Assembly: GCA_905250115.1 (NCBI GenBank)
Contig: CAJNOI010000052.1
Span: 478,075 to 542,074, forward strand
Source of the DNA: Adineta steineri
Taxonomy: Eukaryota > Rotifera > Eurotatoria > Adinetida > Adinetidae
DNA length: 64,000 nucleotides
Reading direction: 5' to 3'
Both the position numbers and the translations under genes were made by a program. How positions within the stretch are numbered: position 1 is the stretch's first letter; each line of letters begins with the position of its first letter. The notes under the pieces are model-generated. The model was not told the DNA's origin, made no database searches, and saw nothing but the letters and a program-made list of their open reading frames with translations. This document shows positions 1 through 9,682 of this stretch, piece after piece.

Positions 1-607
1 AAACTAAAAAGTGCTAATAATTATTGGAAATTTTGTTTTGGAGATGATATTCCTTTTCAATCGCCATTACCATCTTTAGAAATAGATGATCAACAACAAA
101 CACAAAATTCACTTCCAACAATGACAAAAATGATAACTTTAACTCAGGTTTAAACTTTTCAAAAAATTAATTTTCTCATTTTTTATCGTAAATCTTTTTA
201 GCCTCAACTTCATGACTTATTACAACATGAAATTGATTGGTTAAAACAATGTGGATGTTCTATTCATCTAGTATAATATTATTTATTTGATTTTGAAATA
301 ATTAATATTATTATTCTATATTTAAGGCTTTGTATACATTTGCTACATTAGTAGCTATTGAAAAACCTATCAATGAAGATGTAATGTACACAATACGACA
401 GACTTGTTTGGCATGGAAACAAACACGAATGAGATTAATAGTATGACAAAATATTTAACAATAATTCATTATTTTTATTTTGTTTTGTAGAATCTAAGTG
501 GCAATGAACAACGTGGTGATGATTCACTGATAAAATCATGTGATGTATTTGTATGTATTATTGGTCGTTATTTTGGTCAATTTGATTTAGCTGATACAAG
601 TGATTGA
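1..607 (+). CDS. GEMIN2: Gem-associated protein 2 (SMN complex), 3' part
   Basis: Partial gene; the 5' end lies outside the window. Visible coding exons are 1-147, 202-270, 327-440 and 491-607, joined by three GT..AG introns of 50-56 nt with the frame kept across each. The C-terminal sequence has the GEMIN2 pattern: a helix ending WLxxC, then ALYTFATLVAIEKP, and a terminal CIIGRYFGQFDLAD, which corresponds to the LICLVSRYFDQRDLAD end of vertebrate GEMIN2. In other animals GEMIN2 binds SMN and the Sm pentamer during cytoplasmic snRNP assembly. The AUH start codon lies only 92 bp downstream on the same strand. The call rests on recalled C-terminal similarity, which is specific. Confidence 0.85.
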
Positions 608-699
608 AATACACTTTAAAAAAAATGAAACTTTCTATTATTTAATATAATTCTTATTTTTGTCATTTTTTGTATAAAATTGTTTTTTGTTTATTCTAG

Positions 700-2309
700 A
701 TGAAATCGTTAAAATATTGTTTTCATCCATCGATAATATCTCGAATACCATCGTGTATTCTATCTGCTAATCGTCGATATTTAGCTACGGATCAAAATGC
801 TAGCACAAAAACAGAAGCGAATAATACAACTGAAGCACAAGCTGAAATAGGTCCATCAGCACCTGAACTTCAAGTTAATAATCTCACTGGTGATTATCAA
901 CGTAAATACAGATTCGTTTGTGCTTTATTTAAATATAATTCTGTTTTTTTCTCAATAGATGTTTTTGAAATTGCTCTCAATCGAGCTGAAAGACGTAATG
1001 CACTTGGTAAACAATTACTCTCACAGGTAGGTCAACATAAAAGAAGAAGAATTTGCTAATTTTGTTTTTCATTTAGTTGGATGCTACATTAGATAGTATT
1101 AAAGATAATAATGCAATTCGATGTGTACTTTTTCGTAGTATGGTTCCAAATGTATTTTGTGCTGGTAAAACTTTTCCTTTTTCGTATTTCAAGAGAAAAA
1201 TTAATAGAATTTGTTTTAAATTAGGTGCTGATTTGAAAGAACGTCTTACTATGCCGCAAGAAGAAGTAGGACCATTCGTATCGAAGATTAAAGAAATCTT
1301 TTCGAAAATTTTCGGTTTATCTGTACCAACAATTGTAGCACTTGATGGTAAGTAACAAATAACGAAGTTATCATTTTAACAGAAAATTTGTTTTGAGAAA
1401 AAGTTATAGTACGAACACTATTCGACTAATTTTAGTAACGAAATTATTGAGAAGAAAAGTTTCACTGAACATTTCTTGTCAACTAATGCCAAGAGAATCA
1501 GAAGTTATTCTTATTCTCTTCCACGCTATTTGTTAGATCGCAATCAGCTTAATTTCTTATAGAGTTATGACAGAAATACTTAAAAATGAGAGTTCATGGG
1601 AATACAGATAACCGTTATTCCAAATCTTACATATTTATCTGTGTTTTAAATAAGGTTTGGCACTTGGTGGTGGACTTGAATTAGCTTTGGCTTGTGATAT
1701 TCGTATTGCGGGTAAGATTTACATTTTTTATCGATATTTAATCGATTTGAATTTTTTTTTATAGCTCATACAGCTAAACTTGGTCTAACAGAAACAAAAC
1801 TTGGTATTATTCCTGGTGCAGGTGGTACACAACGTTTACCTCGATTAATTGGTGTAGCAAAAGCTAAAGAACTTATTTATACTGGTTAGATTCCCTAGAT
1901 AAAAAATCTTTCATTCACAAAAAAAAAATTCATTATTTCTTCTAGGACGAATTTTGGATGGACAACAAGCCTATGAATTTCGTTTAGTTAATGAAGTTGT
2001 TAAACAAAATGCACAATCTGATGCAGCTTATCAACGTTCACTTGAAATCGCTCGAGAAATTGCTCAACAGGTTTCTATAAAATTATATACATAATTATGA
2101 TATCCATAGTATTTTTCGTTTTATTAAAATAGGGACCATTAGCTGTACGAATGGCAAAACAAGCGATTAATAAAGGAAGTGAAGTTGATCTTCAAACAGG
2201 TCTTGATGTTGAAGAAGGTTGTTATGATACTGTATTAACATCAGAAGATCGTATTGAAGGTTTAAAAGCTTTTCAAGAAAAGCGAAAACCTATTTATAAA
2301 GGCGTTTAA
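700..2309 (+). CDS. AUH: Methylglutaconyl-CoA hydratase, mitochondrial (enoyl-CoA hydratase family)
   Basis: Eight exons (700-901, 959-1026, 1077-1164, 1225-1347, 1655-1711, 1765-1884, 1946-2070, 2133-2309) encode about 319 aa, against about 339 in human AUH. The crotonase core is complete: CAGADLKER oxyanion-loop segment, [25 protein letters not shown], and [12 protein letters not shown]. The tail EKRKPIYKG matches the AUH C-terminus. Residues 1 to about 65 are basic and Ser/Thr-rich, as expected for a mitochondrial presequence. The enzyme hydrates 3-methylglutaconyl-CoA to HMG-CoA in leucine breakdown; the family member also binds AU-rich RNA. An AG sits immediately before the ATG (698-699), a likely trans-splice acceptor. 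Intron 4 (1348-1654) is the only long one. AUH orthology is preferred over a generic ECHS1 because of the VGPFVSKI and CAGADLKER segments. Confidence 0.93.
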
Positions 2310-2460
2310 CTTGAATTATATTTTGAATTATTCTGTTTTGTATTTTTATTTTATTTTTTTGTTCATTAAACCCATATAGAGAAAAAATACAAAAAGGAAA
2401 AAAAAACATCATGTTTAAAATCTTTTATCATATGTATCTTAATTTATGTAGATATATATT

Positions 2461-3671
2461 ATGGTGGGATATGATCCGGATAAAAAAAATTTAACAAGTA
2501 GTCAAATTTTAATTGCTAGTACAGGCTCGGGTTTTGTTGCACGTTTTCTTTTACAACCAATTGATGTGATTAAAATTCGTTTGCAAGTGAGATTGAAATT
2601 TTTTCTATAAGAAATCAATAATCTCTGTATGTATATATAGTTACAAATTGAACCAATACGCCGTCAGACAGGTTCAAAATATCATAGTCTATTGCAAAGT
2701 ATTCGATTAATTCATCATGAAGAAGGTATACGAGCTTTTTGGAAAGGTCATGTTGCTGCACAATTTTTATCGATTTCATTTACTGCTGCTCAAGTAAGTT
2801 TAGAACATAAATGAAATTATTTGTATGAATTATCATAGATGTATTCATTTGAAAAAGTAACACAACAAATGGGAGAAATTTTTCCTAGCACAACAACATC
2901 GCCCACAGCTAAAGTAATAACACATTTTATAGCTGGATCAATTGCTGCATCTGTAGGTGTACTTAGCTGTCAACCAGCCGATGTTTTACGAACACGATTT
3001 GTTGGACAAGGTGAACCAAAGGTTTGTAAAATTTATAGACTATAATTCGTTCCCTTCCCATGAACATTTGTTTTGTATCTAGATTTATAAATCTTACATG
3101 CAAGCAATAAATCTTGTTTGGACCCACGAAGGTATTCGTGGATTTTATCGTGGATCAATTCCAGCGATTATTCTTTATGCACCTGTTTCTGCACTTACAT
3201 TTGGATTTTATGAATTTTTTAATCGAACATGGGATCGTTTACCACTTGAACATTTTCGTAAATTTATTTTTATCATTTATATCTTATCTTCGTTTTTGAA
3301 TATATACATAGATTCTGTAAAGCACGCATTTAATGGTGGTTTAGCCGGTTTATTAGCTAGACTAATTGTTTATCCATTTGATTTAACAAAAAAACGACTT
3401 GAAGTTGTCAACTTTGAAGAAGCTCGTTCGAAATTTGGACAAGTACTTTCGTTTTAAAATTAGACTTTATTTCCTAAATTATATTTTATTTTAGACACGA
3501 ATCTATTCTGGTATGATGAATTGTTTTTCTGAAATATTTCGACATGAAGGTTTTACTGGTCTTTACAAAGGCATAGCACCAAGTATGATTAAAGCTTATA
3601 TATCCACTGCTATTACTTTGAGTATTTACGACTCTCTATGCAATACTCTTCGAAAAACATCTTCTGATTAA
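2461..3671 (+). CDS. SLC25A19: Mitochondrial thiamine pyrophosphate carrier
   Basis: Six exons (2461-2586, 2641-2793, 2839-3021, 3083-3257, 3312-3442, 3495-3671) give about 314 aa, close to the 320 of the human protein. Three mitochondrial-carrier repeats are visible, each with the Px[DE]xx[KR] signature: QPIDVIKIR, QPADVLRTR and YPFDLTKKR. The N-terminus MVGYDP and the segments FWKGHVAAQ and TRFVGQGEPK are diagnostic of the SLC25A19 branch. The family imports thiamine pyrophosphate across the inner mitochondrial membrane for TPP-dependent dehydrogenases. It begins 151 bp after the AUH stop codon on the same strand. An AG at 2450-2451 precedes the ATG by 9 nt. AATAAA-type signals follow at about 3724. 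Confidence 0.92.
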
Positions 3672-4987
3672 TTAATCTCATTTATTTTTTCACAAATTTT
3701 TTATAAAATATGTGTCATTGTTAAATAAAATAACAAATAAAAATATACATACATAAAATAACTTTTCTATTTAACCGTTTGAATAGTTAATCTAATCATT
3801 TTAATATTAAACATAAAAATGATTACTAAACTACCAAATCAGCTTATACACATAATCTGTCACTTCAATGCTAAAAGTTCGAAGTTGACATCTTAAAAAA
3901 TTACGGTTGGCGAGTTGTAAAATATACTCAAAAGTATATGAAAACATATTTTGTGCCATCAATCAACGCTTCATATCGGCTGTGGGTGGGTATAGATTAG
4001 AAATGATTAGACCAAGTCACACCCACCCGCCCTAAAAAAGTTTGGAGAGTGTTTTCGACAGCACTAAAATATATTCTAATAAATTCATTACAAACTGCAG
4101 CATTAAATCTTCCATCAGAATGATTTTTTCGAGGAACATACTATGAAATATTAACAATATTGAATGCCTTCATTACAATATCTACTATGGATGTTGATAA
4201 CATGGTTAATCAATGTGTTTATCAGTTGATTGATTGTGATATGATTCCTCGAATACTGAATACAATGATATCATTAACTCAGTCAATATCAGAAAAAAAC
4301 ATAAACACACTTTTTAATCAAATGAAAACTCATTTTACAAAATTCCAAACGTCAACAAAAAAATATATATATTAGCATATTATTTTACAAATGATAGGTT
4401 TTTTCTTATTATTAATTATTATAATATCATCATTTATTTTAGCAATTGTTGATTTTAAAAACAAAATTTTGCCAAAACCAAAACTAGCTTTCGATATTTA
4501 CATCTTGATTTATATTCGTTTAGGCTTATTAATCATTCTTTGTATTCCTTTAAGTTTTATTGCAGTTCGATTATAATTAATTTTTATACAAAATACAAAA
4601 GTATTTCCATTAAATGAATAAAGATTTGATATCAAATATTGAAATAGTAAAGAAATGAATCTTATCCTGACTCATTTCTTTTCGCTTTTACAGTTAGAAA
4701 AAGTCATTGTTTCGAAATTTTGACAGTTATATACAATGTTGTTTATTACCTAATAAGAATGATTCACTGTCGTTCTTTCGTTTTATCGACGCTTGTATGT
4801 GAGTCAATATGGTGCGATAGTAATTTTTTATTTTCGGCGACTATACGTCTAGTAATGATACGAAAAGATATGCAGTCTGACAAACTTGCATAAACAATGG
4901 TGATACGATTTTCTAGAGATAGTTAATTTATGTAATTAACATCGCCAACCAGTTATGGCATCATTACTGTCGTACTATTAGAGAATG
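3672..4987. other. Non-coding interval with a repeat shared with 16183-16340
   Basis: After the SLC25A19 stop, 3685-3835 closely resembles 16183-16340: the same phrase built on TTTATAAAATATGTGTCATT followed by AACAAATAAAAATATA. Between 4160 and 4576 two short open frames (71 and 61 aa) occur. The second is very hydrophobic with two possible membrane helices and follows an AG at 4373-4374. Neither resembles a protein I know, so they may be remnants or chance. The stretch 3979-4031 is GT/CA-rich with a weak hairpin. Nothing else is supported. Confidence 0.5.
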
Positions 4988-5282
4988 AATCTTGAGGGTG
5001 TGCGTATGGGTGGATGCCGCTTCCCAGGCAGACAACGGACAAAAAATACGGCGTTTCTGAGAGTAAAAATGTGTGCTTTTACACGACGAAAACAACTTTT
5101 TTTGAAAGCAAAATGATGGAGACATTCTTTATTATCAGTAACTCGATTTATTAAACAAAAAAACAATTTTTCTTCAGTCGTAAAAAGCGCACATTTTTAC
5201 GCGTAGAAATGCCGTATTTTTCGTTCGTTGTCTGCCCGGGTTATTATTATTTACTCACATTCAAGCACACACCCCCAAGATT
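4988..5282. repeat. GT-rich hairpin element interrupted by a TIR element
   Basis: The outer arms are complementary: AATCTTGAGGGTGTG at 4988 against CACACCCCCAAGATT ending at 5282. The same CTTGAGGGTGTG end appears at several other places in the window (5397, 42391 and, in variant form, 36044, 37103 and 12009). A second inverted-repeat element (5023-5240) lies between the arms, so the structure looks nested. Confidence 0.6.
5023..5240. mobile_element. MITE-like element with ~64-bp terminal inverted repeats
   Basis: The left end begins CCCAGGCAGACAACGGAC and the right end closes with GTTGTCTGCCCGGG. Read as reverse complements, the two ends match over roughly 64 bp (5023-5087 and 5178-5240), including the shared ATACGGC and TAAAAATGTG blocks. 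No coding capacity is present. I could not find a convincing target-site duplication, so superfamily is not assigned. It lies inside a GT-rich hairpin. Confidence 0.6.
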
Positions 5283-5396
5283 ATAAATTTTATGGGAAAA
5301 AAACCAGGATTATATACAAATGGTAAAGAACGACGAAAACAAATGACGTTGATGAGTAAATAAAGATTGTAGCTTTTCTCTTCTGGTGTCGTGTTG

Positions 5397-5570
5397 CTTG
5401 AGGGTGTGAATGTGGGTGTGGTTGTGGGTGTGGATATGGGTGTGGATGTGGATGTGGGTGTCGATGTGGGTGTGGGTGATGATGGATCTGGGTGTGAGGT
5501 GGGTGATGCTTTGCTCTACCATCTACACCCACACTCATCCCCATACTCATACCCACACCCACCCTCAAGA
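5397..5570. repeat. GT/CA-rich imperfect minisatellite hairpin
   Basis: The left half is built of GTGGGTGTGGATGTGG-like hexamer variants and the right half of CACCCACACTCATCC-like variants, so the unit folds back. It opens with CTTGAGGGTGTG and closes with CACCCTCAAGA. The open frames seen here on both strands (His-Pro, Val-Gly and Thr-His runs) are products of the repeat, not genes. Confidence 0.75.
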
Positions 5571-5573
5571 TGC

Positions 5574-6250
5574 GCGAGAATGAGGAGCAAGTAATGACGC
5601 ATATACACCTTACTTTCTTTTTTGTTTCACGTAATAATCTTTATCATTATCGATATAAAAAAGCAAGTCTATAAAGTTGTTTTAACACTATCTTTTTTTC
5701 TATTTTTAGTACTAAAAAAAAGAGACGCCATTATTTTCGTCGTTATTTGCGTCGTTATTTACGTCGCTATTTGCGTCGTTATTTATACTTTTTCGTTTCC
5801 CCGTGACTTTCTTCCAACAAACAAATACTGGTTTTTTCCAAGCGTACTCTCTGATTTATATATAGAAACATGTAAAACAATATCGTACTCATAAAGCACT
5901 ATTTACGTCGTTATATATATTTTTTTCTTTCCCCGTGACTTTCTTCCAATAAACAAATAATGGGTTTTTTCCCAGCATACTCTCTGATTTATATATATAT
6001 AGAGGGGTAAAACGTTATCGTACTCATAACTCACTATTCAACAACGAATTATACTACAAGGTAAGATTGAAAAAATCTCTATCTGCTAGTTATATACCTT
6101 CCGTCTGAAAGAAAGAATAGATAAACATCATGTTTCCTAGATACATCTCTTTTTCATTCTCGTATTGTTGTTTATACTACATGATGGTAAAATATAGGTC
6201 TGTTTTACATAATATTACGGACAAAAATAAAGATCATAAACGACCGTATC
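5574..6250 (+). repeat. Left arm of long inverted repeat enclosing the arginine genes
   Basis: This segment matches the reverse complement of 11035-11558 with scattered substitutions. Shared landmarks include TTATCATTATCGATATAAAA, AAAAGAGACGCCATTATTTT, TGACTTTCTTCCAA-type sequence and GATACATCTCTTTTTCATTC. It carries an internal partial tandem duplication of about 135 bp (about 5745-5880 and 5905-6035) that the right arm lacks. Together the two arms bracket the arginine deiminase and citrulline-hydrolase genes. No transposase or long open frame is seen. Confidence 0.75.
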
Positions 6251-6486
6251 TTATGAGTAGCTGCCGAATTCGAGTTATAATATAAATGCACAAATATACA
6301 TATGTCCATAGTAATATTGATTTAGCAATAGATAGGAATAGATTTAGTATTAGGTAGGATGGTATAGACGGATTGTGTTAAGGATGAGTGTAGGTAAAAC
6401 AGATAGGATATCTTTCATATTCATGTTAAAAGACAATAATATTATTTTATTTTAAAAACTCTTAATCATTTAGTCTCGCTAACAAA

Positions 6487-7794
6487 ATGGTTTTAACAAC
6501 TACAACAATCGAAGATATTCTGAATGAATCTGATGCTGGTGTTCATTCAGAATGTGGCAAATTAGATATTGTCCTTATGCATCGACCAGGTGGAGAACTT
6601 CTTCGATTAACAAACGATAATCTTCATGTTCTTCTTTTTGATGCTATTCCTGATATTAATCAAACACATCATTCTCATGATATTTATTCACAATATTTAC
6701 GTGATCATGGAGTACACGTACTTTATTTAACAGATCTTCTTCGTGAAACACTTATTTCAAGTATTCAAGCACGTTCTCAAGTGATTGATGGTATTCTTAC
6801 TCATTCTCATCTCAATCACAAAAATCAAGAACAATCTTTATTAGCACTTCAACAATGGTTACTTCATCGAACACCTGAACAATTAACTGAAGATATTTCT
6901 GTTGGTGTTGCTTATTCACGAGATGAATTAGGTACATCTGCTAATGCTCAAATTCTTCTTACAACAAATGATTTAATGAATGAATATCTCATTCCACCAT
7001 TACCTAATCTTTTATTTACGCGTGATTCATTTTCAATTATTGATAATCATGTTTTTATTTGGCAAATGAATAAACCAGCAAGACAAAACGAGTCTCTTCT
7101 ATTACAGGCTATTTTTCAATATCATCCACATTTATCAAATTGTGGATTAGAAATTATTGAATGGAGAGAACATATTGATGAAAATCATACCGAAATTCCA
7201 ACAGTCGAAGGTGGTGATATTGCTTATCTTGGTGATGGTATCCTACTTATTGGTTGTGGTGAAAGAACAAATCGACTTGGCATTGAAGCACTTAGTCGAA
7301 CAGGTATTTTTCATCAAATTATTGTTATTATGATACCTCCTCAACGATCTTACATGCATTTGGATACAGTTCTTAGTTCAGTTGGTAAAAATGCATTTAC
7401 ATTACATGGTCTATTAGCTGAAATTATGGAAGTATATACTATAGAAAATCAATATGATCATCAAAATACATATTTCGAACCAGAATGGATATCACATGGT
7501 TGTGATGTTCGTCAAGCACTTCGAAACATTCTCAATAATCCAAATTTAATATTTTATGATGCGAAAGATGAACAAACATCAATTGATGAACAAGCACATG
7601 ACCGATTTAATGTTCTTGCTATTGATGATAATCATGTTGCTACTTATGCTGGTGGTGATGCTAAAAATGGTCTTGTCACTTGTATGACTCAAAATAATAT
7701 GTGTCGAGTAGGTCTCATACCTGTTGAAGGTTTATTAGAAGGTGGTGGTGGTGCTCATTGTATGACAAATGCTATTCGGCGAAGAACAATATAA
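6487..7794 (+). CDS. Arginine deiminase
   Basis: Single uninterrupted 435-aa frame. It would hydrolyse L-arginine to citrulline and ammonia. All guanidine-modifying-enzyme hallmarks of arginine deiminase are visible: PNLLFTRD (Asp180), VEGGDIAYLGDG (Glu241), MHLDTVLS (His291, Asp293) and the C-terminal GGGGAHCMTNAIRR with nucleophile Cys425. LIGCGERTNRLGIEAL is also typical of this enzyme, and the length fits the usual 400-420. No signal peptide or targeting sequence is evident. There are no introns, although most neighbours have many. An AG at 6471-6472 lies 14 nt before the ATG. It converges on a citrulline-hydrolase-like gene (stop codons about 1.9 kb apart), and both lie inside an inverted repeat. 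Arginine deiminase is common in bacteria and some protists but not in animals, so horizontal origin is inferred. Base composition matches the host, suggesting amelioration. Confidence 0.93.
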   Translation: MVLTTTTIEDILNESDAGVHSECGKLDIVLMHRPGGELLRLTNDNLHVLLFDAIPDINQTHHSHDIYSQYLRDHGVHVLYLTDLLRETLISSIQARSQVIDGILTHSHLNHKNQEQSLLALQQWLLHRTPEQLTEDISVGVAYSRDELGTSANAQILLTTNDLMNEYLIPPLPNLLFTRDSFSIIDNHVFIWQMNKPARQNESLLLQAIFQYHPHLSNCGLEIIEWREHIDENHTEIPTVEGGDIAYLGDGILLIGCGERTNRLGIEALSRTGIFHQIIVIMIPPQRSYMHLDTVLSSVGKNAFTLHGLLAEIMEVYTIENQYDHQNTYFEPEWISHGCDVRQALRNILNNPNLIFYDAKDEQTSIDEQAHDRFNVLAIDDNHVATYAGGDAKNGLVTCMTQNNMCRVGLIPVEGLLEGGGGAHCMTNAIRRRTI

Positions 7795-7836
7795 AGTTCA
7801 ACTTATTTTATATTACTTACAACTTAACAGTTTTTT

Positions 7837-7967
7837 TTCTATTTAGTGTACGTATTTCTAATATTATATTCTATCTGGTGTACGTATTTCTATTATTACA
7901 TTCTATTTTATGTACATACTTCTATTATTATATTCTATTTTATGTACATATTTTTATTATTATATTG
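7837..7967 (+). repeat. Tandem repeat, ~32-nt unit, four copies
   Basis: Four imperfect copies of a unit of the form TTCTATTTTATGTACATATT plus TCTATTATTATA follow one another directly behind the arginine deiminase stop codon. Confidence 0.75.
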
Positions 7968-8960
7968 TAGTGATCTGTAGAACAATCTCGAATGCCATCT
8001 TCTCACTACATAGTAGTATTAGGTGGCATTTTTATATTGTTATGGCTTTTTTGTTATAATATTCTGGCATTTTTTTGTATTATGCTACTGAATGTTTCGA
8101 GTGCTATATCAGGCACGACGAACATTCAGTGAAGGGAGGCGGTTTCTTTTAAAGAATAAAATTGTATATACATATTAAATCTTACACAGCTCTACTCTGG
8201 GTCTTAAATCGTCACAGTGTAGGTATGAGTGGGGCTTGATCTAATAAATCCTAAATAGCTCTCAAGTAAACTATATATTTGTCTGACTGATGGTTGCGAG
8301 TATGATACAGATTTGATACTCACATTCTTAATTCACTTATTTATTTACAAAACATTTTCAAAGTTATAATTTGATAGACTAACTCAAACTATCCTCAGTG
8401 GATTGTTGTTGAGAAGAAATACTTACGTATAAACCCTTATCCAGTTTAGAAGATCCCTGGTCTTATAAACTATTATTTATTTGTGACAAAAAATAGACAA
8501 AAAGAATTCCTATACTCACTATTTTGTTACTTTAGTTTTATAAAATAATAACAAAATAAATAAATATTTTTCCACGTGTGCTCTAAAAAAAAGGACTATT
8601 GTTTATCTTTTCTTTGTTCTACTATAAACCAGGCCACGTGCTTCTTTTTATTTTTTTTTATTATGTGCTATACAAATATTTGACTGAAATACGATGCAAA
8701 AAGAATTAGTCATAGAAAATTGAATTTAATACAAAGAGAGCGAAAGAAATGAAATTTTTACTAAAATAGAAAATCTAAATGTTTTAGCACATTTTTTTAA
8801 TATTTCTGTAAGAGAAGTCTTCTATTCCGGATGAATCTTGTATTATATCTTTCAAATCATTTGTCCATAGGGGTCTTTTATTATGAGGAGGAGTTTAGTT
8901 TGTTATTTAAATGTACTGTCTGAGATCCTCCTACGTAACTTGATGTGTTGCGATTCTAGA

Positions 8961-9030
8961 CTATGAGAATGTGGGTTGTCGATGTGAGTTAAAAACAAAG
9001 ATCTCCACACTCACCACACACACTCAAGAT
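8961..9030. repeat. GT-rich hairpin
   Basis: The left arm is TGAGAATGTGGGTTG-like and the right arm is CACACACACTCAAGA-like, with the CTCAAGA end shared by the dispersed hairpin family. Confidence 0.5.
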
Positions 9031-9496
9031 GGTTGCATGAGTTCAGTAAAAACAAATCTTATACTAAATAACCAGTTTAGAATAATGTGAAATTTTCAAC
9101 AACAAAAAATATCCTTTATCAACAGAAAAACTAATCTTACTTCCTTTTTTTTTGCAAAGTTAGTTTTGAATAAAATATTGACAGATATGAGTTATTATTT
9201 TCTATTAATTTATGAACTCTTATGAATAAAATATAGAATTAAATTATACAAAAGAACATTTATTATGATTATTTATAAAAGTAAAAAAGAAGAAGTTAGA
9301 TAATGACATCGAATGCTGCATAAAATACATTGAAAAAAATTAAAAATTAATAGAATATTTATTTTTACAAATATGTTGTATTTAACACAATTCAATTTTT
9401 TTTTGGATAACTTTACCAGATGTTCATTTTTATGAACCCTTCACTTCTAGAAAAAAAATACATTTAATGACGTTTTCATAATCATCTATTGATTTT

Positions 9497-9580
9497 TGGG
9501 TGTGGGTTTGTGTGTAGGTGGTAGAATAAAGCATCACGCACACGCACACCCTAGCCACACCCACACCCACACCCTCAAGA
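9497..9580. repeat. GT-rich hairpin
   Basis: GGGTGTGGGTTTGTGTG on the left faces CCACACCCACACCCTCAAGA on the right. The right end matches the family consensus exactly, while the left end is degraded. Confidence 0.6.
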
Positions 9581-9682
9581 TATCTGCTTTCTATTAATTA
9601 GGATTCAATGATAATCGAGGTAATAAATTTATTATTATATTAATCAGAATCAAGAGAGGAAATTGATTGATGTTTATGAATA

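Larger units (their letters stand above)
7795..9682. other. Non-coding interval between the two arginine-pathway genes
   Basis: Just 3' of the deiminase is an AT-rich tandem array (7837-7967). Further on are a short perfect hairpin around ACTGAATGTTTCG (8087-8131), two CACGTG sites at about 8574 and 8635, and GT-rich hairpins at 8961-9030 and 9497-9580. No open frame in this stretch resembles a protein. Confidence 0.5.

Noticed and set aside
5290-5594. Overlapping open frames rich in His-Pro, Thr-His and Val-Gly on both strands
   Set aside because: They are six-frame readings of the GT/CA minisatellite hairpin and are mutually overlapping.
5622-5894. 90-aa frame in the left inverted-repeat arm, mirrored at 11297-11542
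   Set aside because: It is disrupted differently in the two repeat copies, is compositionally biased (Val/Ile/Phe) and shows no conserved core.
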